A DNA stretch of 64,000 bases from Clostridia bacterium (GCA_910574475.1 CAJTAT010000003.1:1-64000); one strand, 5' to 3'; shown: positions 24,063 through 32,960, counted from the first letter of the stretch. Notes: a model not told the origin generated them from the sequence alone. Program-made: numbers and translations.

Positions 24063-24137
24063 TATACACAGAGGCGCAGATGCAAATTAGTTGCTATCGC
24101 AATATGCGCCTCGCGCGGCGAGTAGGGAAAGTCTCCC

Positions 24138-24956
24138 CTATTCGATTGGCTTCTGCAAAGCAGCTTCCGACTGTGCTTCCCCAGTATCTGCTTTCGTAAC
24201 TGTGCGGGTGGTTCCGCCAGAGACATAGACCTTTCCACATTCTGGACAAATATCTGTGTGCAGAGTGACGCTTTGACTGACCACCTTGCGATCTTCCTGC
24301 TGAGCCTTGGACTGCTCATGGATTACATGTTCCATTTCATGACCCCGCACTGCGGAGGCAGCCATATCTGGATCAATTCTCGTAGGTGTCTGATAAGAGA
24401 CGCTCATATCGTCAGAACCATCCTGGTATTTCCGTTTTTCACAAGTCTCACATTTTCCCTCCTCAGCAGTCTCCTGGGCGTCCTTCATGCCTGGAACCTG
24501 TTCTAAATCCGCTTTTTGCCCAGCAGAAGAATTGGGATCTACGTACTGGATGCGCATACGGACAGCCATTTCTGTTGGGGCGGTTCCTGACCAGCCAGGA
24601 AGAATGGTTTCCGCAGATGGGGTAGCGGCTTCATGCTTTTGAGAATTTCCAAATGTGTCAGAGGGACTTAACTCTGGGTATTGGATACGTGAGCGAACAG
24701 CCTGTTCTGCCGCATACTGTTCAGACCACACGGACATTCCGAACCTGACGGGCTGCGTAGTACCAGAACCTACGGAGGTGACTGGCCGTACAGGCTGGAC
24801 GGGAGTCTCTGGATCAGCAGCACGCCCAGTAGTCCAGGTACTGGCAATGGCTCTGACACTCTGTGGATGGGTGACGCGATTGGTGGAAGAGCCATAGATA
24901 CGGGAAGACTGATAGATGCCATAATAAGAATTAACATTCGAGATTGCACTTACCAT
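24138..24956 (-). CDS. uncharacterised HExxH protein, SprA-related metallopeptidase-like (272 aa)
   Basis: The C-terminal third has a CETCEKRKYQDGSDD segment, then a helix with HEMEH (AVRGHEMEHVIHEQSK), the zinc-binding HExxH of metallopeptidases, and a final CPECGKVYVSGG zinc-ribbon half. The N-terminal ~170 residues are low-complexity, with VR-RIQY motifs repeated (VRSRIQYPE, VRMRIQYVD). It resembles the SprA-related family of putative peptidases; no activity is established. No signal peptide is evident. ATG 24956 is preferred to the GTG at 24962 because GAGGTG is five bases upstream. It is divergent from glnA across a long palindrome, and probably alone. Confidence 0.6.
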   Translation of the reverse strand: MVSAISNVNSYYGIYQSSRIYGSSTNRVTHPQSVRAIASTWTTGRAADPETPVQPVRPVTSVGSGTTQPVRFGMSVWSEQYAAEQAVRSRIQYPELSPSDTFGNSQKHEAATPSAETILPGWSGTAPTEMAVRMRIQYVDPNSSAGQKADLEQVPGMKDAQETAEEGKCETCEKRKYQDGSDDMSVSYQTPTRIDPDMAASAVRGHEMEHVIHEQSKAQQEDRKVVSQSVTLHTDICPECGKVYVSGGTTRTVTKADTGEAQSEAALQKPIE

Positions 24957-24984
24957 AATCACACCTCTTTATAAATTCATGCGC

Positions 24985-25032
24985 TTACCCTCTCTTGACA
25001 AGGGCATACACCCCCTTGTCAAGAGAGGGTAA
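24985..25032. repeat. 48-bp palindromic repeat (20-bp arms)
   Basis: Perfect 20-bp inverted repeat (24985-25004 with 25013-25032) around an 8-nt loop; the arm's core is CCCTTGTCAAGAGAGGGTA. The same 19 bases occur at 35716-35734. The two TTGACA hexamers inside are not followed by -10 boxes. See findings. Confidence 0.85.
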
Positions 25033-25153
25033 TGTTTATTTACCTTAGTATACCAGATTTTAGAAGAAAGGCAAATAGAAAGAAATGAAACTTTTTAAAT
25101 AAACCAAAATATTTTTGGAAAGAGTTTTTGAAACAGAAAATTATACAAAAAAA

Positions 25154-25185
25154 TAGTGCGTAGCACTATAAATATATGGTATAAT
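25154..25185 (+). promoter_or_regulatory. glnA promoter with dyad at the -35 position
   Basis: TATAAT (25180-25185) has no recognisable -35; instead a perfect dyad TAGTGC-gta-GCACTA (25154-25159, 25163-25168) occupies that region. This layout suggests control by a dimeric regulator. The spacing to ATG 25245 is about 60 bases. The rest of the ~290-bp divergent gap is A/T-rich. Confidence 0.45.
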
Positions 25186-25244
25186 GTACACGAAAGCTAT
25201 AGCATAATACTTAGCAAAACATGCTGTGAGAAAGGGAAGAGATT

Positions 25245-26672
25245 ATGAAGATGGAAGAAATCAAAAAATTGTGCGAGGAAAAGCAGATTCGCATGATAGA
25301 CTTCAAAATGACGGACATCGACGGCCGCTGGAGACATATCACTATTCCACTGGAACGCTTTGGAGAGAACACTTTTACACAGGGAATCGGATTTGACGGT
25401 TCCAACTATGGATATGCCCCTATTGAAAAAAGCGATATGGTATTTCTGCCAGACCCAGATACGGCCTATGTGGATCCTTTTGCAGAGGTTCCTACATTAA
25501 CGATGTGCGGCAATGTATGTACGATTGGAAAGGGAGAGAATAAGCCCTTCGATCAGTATCCGAAAAATGTGAGCCTCAGGGCTGTAGAATATATGAAGGA
25601 GAGCGGTATTGCAGATCGGATGGTGATTGGGCCGGAATTTGAATTCTATCTCTTTGACAGCGCTCGCTTTGAGGTGACGCCCCGCCAGTGTGGATATCGA
25701 ATCGATGCACGCCAGGCGGACTGGAACTTTAGTCTGGATACAGAGGGCAATAATGGCTATGAAGTTCCCTACAAAGGCGGCTACCATGTGGCAGCCCCAC
25801 AGGATGTGGGATATGATCTGCGCAGCCAGATGTGTATGATGATTGAGGACTGGGGTATTCAGGTAAAATATCATCATCATGAAGTTGGTGGCCCAGGACA
25901 GATGGAGATTGAGGTGGAGCTTTCCGATATGCCTGATATGGCAGACAATACTATGATTATCAAGTACATTATTAAAAATATGGCCGCACGGGAAGGTAAG
26001 ACAGCTACCTTTTTACCAAAGCCCATTTATCAGGAGGCAGGCAGTGGCATGCATGTACATATGTTGCTTCTTAAAGATGGCAAACCCTTATTCTATGATG
26101 AAAACGGCTATTCTGGTTTAAGCCGTACAGCCCACTATTTCATGGGAGGACTTCTGAAACATATCGCATCCCTGTGTGCATTTACGAACCCGTCTACCAA
26201 TTCCTTCAAGCGCCTGGTACCTGGCTATGAAGCGCCTGTTACCATTGGTTATGCTACTTCGAACCGCAGTGCAGTCATTCGGATTCCAGCTTACGCAAAG
26301 ACGCCTGAGACCAAGCGGTTTGAGCTGCGCAACCCAGATGCTACAGCCAATCCCTACTATGCTTATGCGGCGATTTTGATGGCAGGTCTGGACGGCATCG
26401 AGAATCAGATTGACCCTTCTGAAAATGGCTGGGGACCATATGATTTTAATCTATATACCTTGTCAGAGGAGGAGCAGAAGAAAATAAAAGGTCTGCCCAA
26501 ATCATTGGGAGAAGCCTTGGATGCTCTGGAGGCAGATCACGATTATTTGACAAAGGGCGGAGTATTCCCCCAGAGGCTCATCGATGTATGGGTAGCTCGT
26601 AAACGGGCAGAACTAAAGAAATTAGAACAGATTCCCAATCCAGCAGAGTTTAAAATGTATTTTGATTTATAG
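25245..26672 (+). CDS. glnA: glutamine synthetase, type I
   Basis: ATP-dependent synthesis of glutamine from glutamate and ammonia, the main route for ammonia assimilation. 475 residues with FDGSNYGYAP, GPEFEFYLFD (metal ligands), KPIYQEAGSGMHVHM and NRSAVIRIPAY. At about residue 404 the NLYTLSEEE loop keeps a tyrosine where type I-beta enzymes are adenylylated (NLY), although no adenylyltransferase gene is in the window. It is transcribed alone from a promoter with a dyad at -35, and ends at a good terminator. Confidence 0.95.
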   Translation: MKMEEIKKLCEEKQIRMIDFKMTDIDGRWRHITIPLERFGENTFTQGIGFDGSNYGYAPIEKSDMVFLPDPDTAYVDPFAEVPTLTMCGNVCTIGKGENKPFDQYPKNVSLRAVEYMKESGIADRMVIGPEFEFYLFDSARFEVTPRQCGYRIDARQADWNFSLDTEGNNGYEVPYKGGYHVAAPQDVGYDLRSQMCMMIEDWGIQVKYHHHEVGGPGQMEIEVELSDMPDMADNTMIIKYIIKNMAAREGKTATFLPKPIYQEAGSGMHVHMLLLKDGKPLFYDENGYSGLSRTAHYFMGGLLKHIASLCAFTNPSTNSFKRLVPGYEAPVTIGYATSNRSAVIRIPAYAKTPETKRFELRNPDATANPYYAYAAILMAGLDGIENQIDPSENGWGPYDFNLYTLSEEEQKKIKGLPKSLGEALDALEADHDYLTKGGVFPQRLIDVWVARKRAELKKLEQIPNPAEFKMYFDL

Positions 26673-26697
26673 ATAAAAAGCATATAAGAATATGTGG

Positions 26698-26731
26698 GCC
26701 GCAGGACGCAATTTGTTCTGCGGCACTTTTT
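26698..26731 (+). terminator. glnA terminator
   Basis: GCCGCAG (26698-26704) pairs with CTGCGGC (26718-26724), followed by a T5 run. Confidence 0.85.
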
Positions 26732-26734
26732 AAC

Positions 26735-26763
26735 TTGTCACTCCCAGCTAGAAATGTTATAAT
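26735..26763 (+). promoter_or_regulatory. promoter for the CO dehydrogenase operon
   Basis: TTGTCA (26735-26740), 17-bp spacer, TATAAT (26758-26763); the leader to ATG 26799 is about 30 bases. No extra operator seen. Confidence 0.65.
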
Positions 26764-26798
26764 AGGAATCATTATTATTTTGTAAAAGGAGGAACTAA

Positions 26799-28685
26799 AT
26801 GAACGAATGTTACGGATGCAACACCTGTAAGAGTGCGGATAAGCCTCTGGAGGAATTTATTGCGGGGCTTCCCATGGAGACTTCTCATCATCGGGTGGAT
26901 GGACAAAAGACAAAGTGCGGATTTGGACTGAAAGGAGTCTGCTGCCGTCTGTGTTCCAACGGCCCTTGTCGTATCACCCCATCTGCTCCACGGGGAATCT
27001 GTGGCGCAACAGCAGATGTGATTGTGACGAGAAATCTTTTGAGAGCAGTAGCAAGCGGAAGCGGTTGCTACATCCATATTGTGGAGAATACAGCTCGGAA
27101 TCTGAAAAATACAGCTTTGGCTAAGGGAACCATCAAAGGAGAAAATGCGCTACGTCTGTTAGTCAAAGAGTTTGGCCTGGAAGAATCTGATGATTTACAT
27201 AAAATGGCTGAGGCAGTGGCAGACAAGGTTCTGGCAGATCTCTACAAGCCAGATTACGAGGAAATGGAGTTGGTGGAAAAGCTGGCTTACGCACCTCGTT
27301 ACAAGAAATGGAAAGAGCTTGGTATCTTGCCTGGCGGTGCCAAATCAGAAGTCTTTGCAGGAGTGGTGAAATGTTCCACCAATTTGAACTCAGATCCTGT
27401 TAATATGTTGATGACCTGTCTGCGCCTCGGCATTTCCACCGGACTGTATGGCCTGACACTTACGAACCTTTTAAACGACGTGATGCTTGGTGAGCCACAG
27501 ATTCGTATGGCTCCTGTAGGATTAAATGTTATTGATCCTGATTACATCAATATTATGATCACAGGCCACCAACATTCTATTTTTGTAGATCTGCAGGAAC
27601 GCCTGGCGTCCCCAGGGGCACTAGAGAAGGCAAAAGCAGTAGGGGCGAAAGGCTTCAAGCTGGTAGGCTGCACTTGTGTGGGACAGGATCTACAGCTTCG
27701 AGGCGTTCATTATACTGATATTTTTGACGGACATGCAGGCAACAACTATACAAGTGAGGCAGTATTGGCCACTGGGGCTATTGATGCAGTACTTTCTGAA
27801 TTTAACTGTACCCTTCCGGGAATCGAGCCTATCTGTGATGAGTTGAAGATCAAACAGATTTGCCTGGACGACGTAGCAAAGAAGGCAAACGCAGAGCTAA
27901 TGCAGTTCTCCTTTGAAAAGCGTGAGGAGATTAGTAATCAGGTGATGGATGCAATACTTGCAGCATATAAAGAACGCAGAGGTCAGGTAGAGCTTCGCCT
28001 GCTTCCAGAACATGGAAACAAGAATACCTTGACGGGTGTCAGTGAAGGCTCTCTGTATGATTTTCTTGGAAAATCATGGAAACCACTGCTGGATCTGATT
28101 GTCTCTGGCAAGATTAAAGGTGTGGCAGGTGTGGTTGGATGCTCTAACTTGACAGCCTTAGGCCACGATGTATGTACAGTGGAATTGACAAAAGAGTTGA
28201 TTAAGCGTGATATTATCGTGCTCTCTGCAGGATGCTCCTCAGGAGGAATTGAAAATTGTGGCTTAATGACTCCAGAGGCTGCAGATCTGGCAGGCGACGG
28301 TCTGAAAGAGGTTTGTAAGAGTCTTGGAATCCCGCCAGTACTGAATTTTGGTCCTTGCCTTGCCATTGGCCGTCTAGAAATGGTAGCCACTGCTCTGGCA
28401 AAGGAATTGAATATTGATTTGCCACAGCTACCGCTGGTACTCTCTGCACCTCAATGGCTGGAAGAGCAGGCGTTGGCAGATGGCATGTTTGGAGCGGCTC
28501 TGGGACTTCCCCTTCATCTGGGACAACAGCCCTTTATTGCAGGAAGCGACCTGACAGTGAAAGTGCTGACAGAAGATTTGAAGAACATTACAGGGGGACA
28601 GGTGATTGTGGAGCTTGATCCGGTGAAGGCAGCAGATAAGCTGGAACAGATTATTGAGGAGAAGCGCAAAGGGCTTCAGATTTAG
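26799..28685 (+). CDS. cooS: anaerobic CO dehydrogenase catalytic subunit
   Basis: Ni-Fe enzyme oxidising CO to CO2 (or the reverse). 628 residues, normal for CooS. The N-terminal cysteines for the D and B clusters are in ECYGCNTCKSAD and CGFGLKGVCCRLCSNGPC; C-cluster and proton-channel residues appear in TGHQHSIF, GCTCVGQD, GCSNLTALGHDVC and SAGCSSGGIENCG, and GPCLAIGR follows. All motifs are present, so it should be active. It heads an operon with a CooF-like ferredoxin (15 bases after) and an FAD/NAD oxidoreductase. No acetyl-CoA synthase (acsB) or cooC is nearby, so it is not the Wood-Ljungdahl CODH/ACS pair. Confidence 0.93.
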   Translation: MNECYGCNTCKSADKPLEEFIAGLPMETSHHRVDGQKTKCGFGLKGVCCRLCSNGPCRITPSAPRGICGATADVIVTRNLLRAVASGSGCYIHIVENTARNLKNTALAKGTIKGENALRLLVKEFGLEESDDLHKMAEAVADKVLADLYKPDYEEMELVEKLAYAPRYKKWKELGILPGGAKSEVFAGVVKCSTNLNSDPVNMLMTCLRLGISTGLYGLTLTNLLNDVMLGEPQIRMAPVGLNVIDPDYINIMITGHQHSIFVDLQERLASPGALEKAKAVGAKGFKLVGCTCVGQDLQLRGVHYTDIFDGHAGNNYTSEAVLATGAIDAVLSEFNCTLPGIEPICDELKIKQICLDDVAKKANAELMQFSFEKREEISNQVMDAILAAYKERRGQVELRLLPEHGNKNTLTGVSEGSLYDFLGKSWKPLLDLIVSGKIKGVAGVVGCSNLTALGHDVCTVELTKELIKRDIIVLSAGCSSGGIENCGLMTPEAADLAGDGLKEVCKSLGIPPVLNFGPCLAIGRLEMVATALAKELNIDLPQLPLVLSAPQWLEEQALADGMFGAALGLPLHLGQQPFIAGSDLTVKVLTEDLKNITGGQVIVELDPVKAADKLEQIIEEKRKGLQI

Positions 28686-28700
28686 GAAGGGGGAGTTAAC

Positions 28701-29147
28701 ATGAAGCGAATCATGATCGATCCTTCCAAATGCGATGGATGCAAGAGCTGTGCTCTGGCTTGTATGGACAGCCATAGAACAGATGGGAAGACAGGTGTGG
28801 AAACCCTGGATTTTAACGATCCTGCCAATGAATCCCGAAATGAGATTGTAAATGATGGAAAGGGTGGATACCTTCCCATGTTTTGCCGCCATTGCAGTTC
28901 TCCCAAATGTATGGAGAGCTGTATGAGTGGCGCCCTTCACAGAGATGAGAATACGGGACATGTGCTCTATGATGAGAAGCGCTGCGGGGCCTGTTTTATG
29001 TGTGTCATGAATTGCCCTTATGGAATTCCAAAGCCTGACGTGACGAGAAATAAGATTATAAAATGTGACTTTTGCATGGACAGGGAAGAAGGGCCGGCCT
29101 GTGTGGCAGCTTGTCCCAAAAAGGCTATTTACGTGGAGGAGGTGTAA
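28701..29147 (+). CDS. cooF: CooF-like ferredoxin with four Fe-S clusters (148 aa)
   Basis: Electron carrier with 16 cysteines in four 4Fe-4S motifs (CDGCKSCALAC, FCRHCSSPKCMESC, CGACFMCVMNC and KCDFCMDREEGPACVAAC), the HycB/CooF pattern. It takes electrons from the CODH and would pass them to the flavoprotein downstream. It starts 15 bases after cooS, and the next gene starts two bases after its stop. Confidence 0.9.
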   Translation: MKRIMIDPSKCDGCKSCALACMDSHRTDGKTGVETLDFNDPANESRNEIVNDGKGGYLPMFCRHCSSPKCMESCMSGALHRDENTGHVLYDEKRCGACFMCVMNCPYGIPKPDVTRNKIIKCDFCMDREEGPACVAACPKKAIYVEEV

Positions 29148-29149
29148 GC

Positions 29150-30397
29150 ATGGTAAGACCTTATGTCATAATTGGAACGGGAGCAGCTGGTATGGCGGCG
29201 GCAGAGCGTTTACGACTTTTAAAGCCTGATGTCCCCATTCAGATGATGTCCATAGATGATCATTCTCACTCCCGCTGCATGTTACACAAGTTCCTGGGCG
29301 GCGAGCGGGACGAAAAGGGACTTTCCTTCGTAGAAGAGGATTTCTTTGAAAAGAAACATATTATGTGGGGAAAGGGTCAGGTGGCCAAAGGCGTTGATCC
29401 AAAAGAAAAACGAGTACTTATGGAAGAAGGGTATCAACCCTATGAAAAACTGTTGATTGCCACAGGATCTGTGTATGGAATACCGCCTATTCCTAACTTC
29501 CGTACGGCAGCTAACGTATTTGGATTTCGTGATCTGAGTGATGCTCAGAAAATGAATGAGGCTATCAGGGAACTAAACGCAAAGCATGTATTTATTGTGG
29601 GAAGCGGTCTGGTAGGCCTGGATGTGGCCTATGCTCTGATGGAACGGGGAATCAAAGTGACCATCGCCGAGATGGCAGATCGGGTGCTTCCCCTCCAGAC
29701 AGATGCCATCTCTGCAAAAGCCTATCAAGATCTTTTTGAGAAGGCAGGGGCACAGTTTAAACTTGGAATCGGAGCCAGCGATTCTGTAGTCGATGATCAA
29801 AATCGTATCACAGCAGTTAAACTGTCTAATGGGGAAGAGATCCCCTGCGATTTCGTGGTCTGTGCGGCAGGTGTGCGGCCCAATCTGGCATTTTTGGAGG
29901 GCAGTGGTATACAGACAGAGCGGGGAATTGTGGTGGATGAGTATATGTGTACCTCAAAACCAGACATTTATGCGGCAGGCGATGTGACGGCTCTTTCAGG
30001 TATTTGGCCCAATGCGATGGATCAGGGAAGAATAGCAGCGGCCAATATGTGTGGCCAGCAACAGAAGTATACAGATACTTTCTGTATTAAAAATACTATC
30101 AACTTCTTTGGCCTTACCATGCTTTCAGTGGGTGAGGTGGAGCCAAAGGAAGAAGGCAGCCAGGTGTATACAAGAGAATGTCAAAACGCTTATCAGAAAG
30201 TCATTGTGAGAGACGGCATGATAAAAGGAGTTCAGCTTCAAGGAGATATTTCCCACAGCGGTTTCTGGCAATATTTGATTAAGAACCAGATTCATGTTTC
30301 TTCTCTGCTGGAAGAGAAGTCTGTGTTTGACTTAAGCTTTGGCGATTTCTATGGAATGGACGAGCTGGGAGAGTTTAGATACCTTGACGTTTCATAA
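29150..30397 (+). CDS. FAD-dependent NAD(P)H oxidoreductase, CODH-linked (415 aa)
   Basis: Pyridine-nucleotide-disulfide type flavoprotein (rubredoxin-reductase-like) with an FAD motif IIGTGAAGMAAAERL near the N-terminus and an NAD(P) motif IVGSGLVGLDVAYAL at about residues 145-160, plus the FAD AAGDVT motif. ATG 29150 is used (GGAGGAGGTG 29135-29144 upstream); an in-frame start inside cooF at 29072 is rejected. As the third gene after cooS and cooF, it probably transfers CO-derived electrons to NAD(P). The last 49 bases overlap the convergent gene. Confidence 0.85.
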   Translation: MVRPYVIIGTGAAGMAAAERLRLLKPDVPIQMMSIDDHSHSRCMLHKFLGGERDEKGLSFVEEDFFEKKHIMWGKGQVAKGVDPKEKRVLMEEGYQPYEKLLIATGSVYGIPPIPNFRTAANVFGFRDLSDAQKMNEAIRELNAKHVFIVGSGLVGLDVAYALMERGIKVTIAEMADRVLPLQTDAISAKAYQDLFEKAGAQFKLGIGASDSVVDDQNRITAVKLSNGEEIPCDFVVCAAGVRPNLAFLEGSGIQTERGIVVDEYMCTSKPDIYAAGDVTALSGIWPNAMDQGRIAAANMCGQQQKYTDTFCIKNTINFFGLTMLSVGEVEPKEEGSQVYTRECQNAYQKVIVRDGMIKGVQLQGDISHSGFWQYLIKNQIHVSSLLEEKSVFDLSFGDFYGMDELGEFRYLDVS

Positions 30398-30900
30398 TCT
30401 GACTGAAAGATTGGCAGCCCTGGTGGGCTAAAAGTAAAGGAAAAAAAGCAAATAACAAGAAGGAGCAGAACGGCGAAATTAGCCAACAGTGGCAGATCAA
30501 AACCTGGATGCTGTACTTCTAAATAGCGGGAGGCATAGAAGGTGACAAGGACACTGAGCACAAAGATCAGGACGTCCATCACCAGAAAATTCCTCCCGCT
30601 TATTCCTGTATAAGTAAAAAAGGATACTACAATAAAAAACATACCTGCCAGCAGACTGATAATTCGAGAACTCAGAAAACTGCCAGAGGTTTTGAAAAGA
30701 ACCATGATTTCAAAAAGAGTATAGAGAAAGACAGGAAAGAAAAGCAGCTTTAAATGTTCCCAGACAGATTCATTGACTGGGACAAAAAGAGCAAGAAAGT
30801 GATTTTGGTTACTCCAATCATAGACAAAATGGAGTAAGGTTCCCACAATTAAGGTAAAAAGGATACCACAAATTAGATTTGTTCGTTCTGTGATTTTCAT
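30349..30900 (-). CDS. DUF6512-like multispanning membrane protein (183 aa)
   Basis: Small integral membrane protein with about five hydrophobic helices; the loop NESVWEHLKLLFFPVFLYT is typical of the DUF6512 family. Function unknown. Start ATG at 30900 with AAAGGAGC seven bases upstream. The 3' end overlaps the convergent FAD oxidoreductase by 49 bases, with no terminator between. Confidence 0.7.
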   Translation of the reverse strand: MKITERTNLICGILFTLIVGTLLHFVYDWSNQNHFLALFVPVNESVWEHLKLLFFPVFLYTLFEIMVLFKTSGSFLSSRIISLLAGMFFIVVSFFTYTGISGRNFLVMDVLIFVLSVLVTFYASRYLEVQHPGFDLPLLANFAVLLLLVICFFSFTFSPPGLPIFQSDYETSRYLNSPSSSIP

Positions 30901-31281
30901 AAACTGCTCCTTTTATTAAATTTATGTAGCAATTTATTTGTCATCCATTGAATTGTATGTGGATGGCTTATTTTTTGTGGATAAAGGAGCATAAAGACCT
31001 ATCTGCATCATCCTTTTTCTTGAAAAAGACATGTTTCTGGGAGCAGAAATATTAAGAATTATTTACATATATTATATTGTGTGTAATAAAAATGAAATTA
31101 TTATATGAAAAAAAGAACTGGAAAAGCATATAAAAAAGCTTGTTTTAATATTCAGAAATTTGTACGAAATAGCTAGTATAATTTTTGAATTGTATAAAAA
31201 TGTAATAAATTTACAAAAACAGTAACGAAAATAAGGCAAGTATATTGACTAAGAGGTGGAAGATTTTTATAATTAAGAAGT
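30901..31281. other. A/T-rich intergenic region
   Basis: Gap of 381 bases between divergent genes. No ORF or hairpin of note was seen. A TATAAT sits near 31177 without a recognisable -35 at the right distance. Confidence 0.6.
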
Positions 31282-32085
31282 ATGAACAAGTTAAGAGATT
31301 GTGCAATTGTTTTAGGATTGGCGGGTGTGATTTTGATGACAGCCACCGATACGAAAGATGTAATGGCAACTGGTAAAATCTCTGACCAAAGCATAGAGAG
31401 CTCTCAGGAAGGATTTGTAACTCCTGGGACGAAAATCACAGAATTTTCAAATTCACAGATTGCAGTGTTCCGGTGGGAACAGATCATAGCGAACACAAAA
31501 GATCAGGGGATGCAGACAGAAAGGATGGCAGAAAAAATTGAATCCCACTTGGAAGAACAGGTTAAGGAAGAAGTAGTAGAAGAAAAAAATGTAGAAGAAA
31601 TAGTAGAAGAAATAATCATAGAAGAAAATATAGAAGAACCAGAAGAATCAGAGATAGAGGAAGTGATTGAAGAACAGGAGCCATCTAACCGAGTTATTGA
31701 TCTGTCAGATGCTGACTATATAGCTTTATTGAAGATTGTGGAGGCAGAAGCCTCTGGTGAAGATATTATGGGCAGAATGTTAGTGGCTAATGTGGTAATG
31801 AATAGGGTAAGAAGCAGTAAATTTCCCAACAGTGTGGAGGCGGTCGTCTATCAGAGAGAAGGAGGAAAGGCACAGTTTTCACCGGTGGCTACCGGAAAAA
31901 TTGATAGAGTCACTGTGTCAGAGGGGACGATCGAGGCAGTGGAGCGCGTGCTCTGTGGAGAAGATGAGTCCCAAGGCGCTTTGTATTTTGTATCACGGAC
32001 TTATGCAAGCCCAGAAAATCTTCAATGGTTTGAGCGAAACCTGACCATGTTGTTTGCATATCACGGACATGAATTTTATGCTTAG
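31282..32085 (+). CDS. SleB/CwlJ-type cell wall hydrolase with acidic linker (267 aa)
   Basis: Probably secreted: an N-terminal hydrophobic stretch (CAIVLGLAGVILMTA) precedes a long Glu/Val/Ile-rich linker (about residues 90-140, e.g. EEVVEEKNVEEIVEEI) and a C-terminal Hydrolase_2 domain (LLKIVEAEASGEDIMG ... ANVVMNRV). This domain includes the catalytic Glu of SleB-type lytic enzymes that cut spore cortex or cell wall peptidoglycan. Ribosome site is weak. No LysM or peptidoglycan-binding domain is fused. Spore or vegetative target unknown. Confidence 0.75.
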   Translation: MNKLRDCAIVLGLAGVILMTATDTKDVMATGKISDQSIESSQEGFVTPGTKITEFSNSQIAVFRWEQIIANTKDQGMQTERMAEKIESHLEEQVKEEVVEEKNVEEIVEEIIIEENIEEPEESEIEEVIEEQEPSNRVIDLSDADYIALLKIVEAEASGEDIMGRMLVANVVMNRVRSSKFPNSVEAVVYQREGGKAQFSPVATGKIDRVTVSEGTIEAVERVLCGEDESQGALYFVSRTYASPENLQWFERNLTMLFAYHGHEFYA

Positions 32086-32122
32086 TACTTGTCTGTTGAG
32101 AATACGAAAAGTTTATCGGATG

Positions 32123-32153
32123 TCCCGCCATTTTACGGCGGGATATTTAATTT
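32123..32153 (+). terminator. weak terminator
   Basis: TCCCGCC (32123-32129) pairs with GGCGGGA (32137-32143) followed by an A/T tract with a short T run. Confidence 0.5.
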
Positions 32154-32192
32154 ATATGAAAATAAGTATCAAAGATGATTTGCCAATTTTTA

Positions 32193-32221
32193 TTGAATAA
32201 TTTTCCTTCACATGCTATACT
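32193..32221 (+). promoter_or_regulatory. promoter with extended -10
   Basis: TTGAAT (32193-32198), 17-bp spacer, TATACT (32216-32221) with TG at 32213-32214. It probably drives the lipoprotein-amidase-LysM genes. Confidence 0.5.
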
Positions 32222-32309
32222 TGAAGCGTTTGAAATAATTATAATTTTATGGATAAGTAGAATCGTTTTGGGAAATCTCACACGTTTTTCATAAAGGAGG
32301 AAAAGATTA

Positions 32310-32960
32310 ATGAAGAAAGGGATGCTGTTAGTTACACTGGTGGGAGTACTGGTGATAGTTTGCCTTTCGGGATGTGAAAGGCTCAAGAAAAAGGAAGAGG
32401 TTTCTAAGGGGACGTCTTTTATTGAGGAAGATGAATCCAGCGAAGATAAAACCGTACAGGAGAGAGCGAAAGCAGTAAAAGCATATGAAAAATATACGTA
32501 TCCTGACTATACCGATACTTACAGGCTGGTATGCCTGGATGAAGATGACATTCCTGAATGTTTCTTTGGCGGAGCAAAAGGGGTGACAGGCTGGCTTACT
32601 TACCATGATGGAAAAGTGGAAGAGTGCTGGACGGGCGACTATGCAGATAAAATTTATTATGATGAGAAGCAAAATGTGGTCTGTTTTTATACAGGAGAGA
32701 AGAATGATAAGCTAAAGTTCGATGTATTTAACTATTATAAGCTGGAAAATGACGGAACTTTTGAAAACATAGGATATGCCAGCTACAGAACGGGAGATAA
32801 AATTACAACAAGATACGATACCTATCCCCAGAGAGATACCACAGAGGATATTTATGAAGAGTATAAAAGCCAGTTTGGAGAATTGGCAGAAGGCTTTGAT
32901 GGATATGAAGAAATGTATGAAAGTGTTGAGGACGCATACAGAGTTTTTCGAACACAGTAG
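32310..32960 (+). CDS. lipoprotein of unknown function (216 aa)
   Basis: Signal peptide with lipobox CLSGC (cysteine near residue 22) then a charged linker and an acidic, Tyr-rich domain (e.g. YEKYTYPDYTDTY, EDIYEEYKSQFGEL). No family recognised. The domain may bind cell wall or a sugar, but nothing supports this. It precedes the amidase gene by 39 bases. Confidence 0.65.
   Translation: MKKGMLLVTLVGVLVIVCLSGCERLKKKEEVSKGTSFIEEDESSEDKTVQERAKAVKAYEKYTYPDYTDTYRLVCLDEDDIPECFFGGAKGVTGWLTYHDGKVEECWTGDYADKIYYDEKQNVVCFYTGEKNDKLKFDVFNYYKLENDGTFENIGYASYRTGDKITTRYDTYPQRDTTEDIYEEYKSQFGELAEGFDGYEEMYESVEDAYRVFRTQ

Noticed and set aside
24995..25020. TTGACA hexamers in the palindrome taken as divergent promoters
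   Set aside because: Neither has a -10 at 16-18 bases; the hexamer is just part of the repeat arm.
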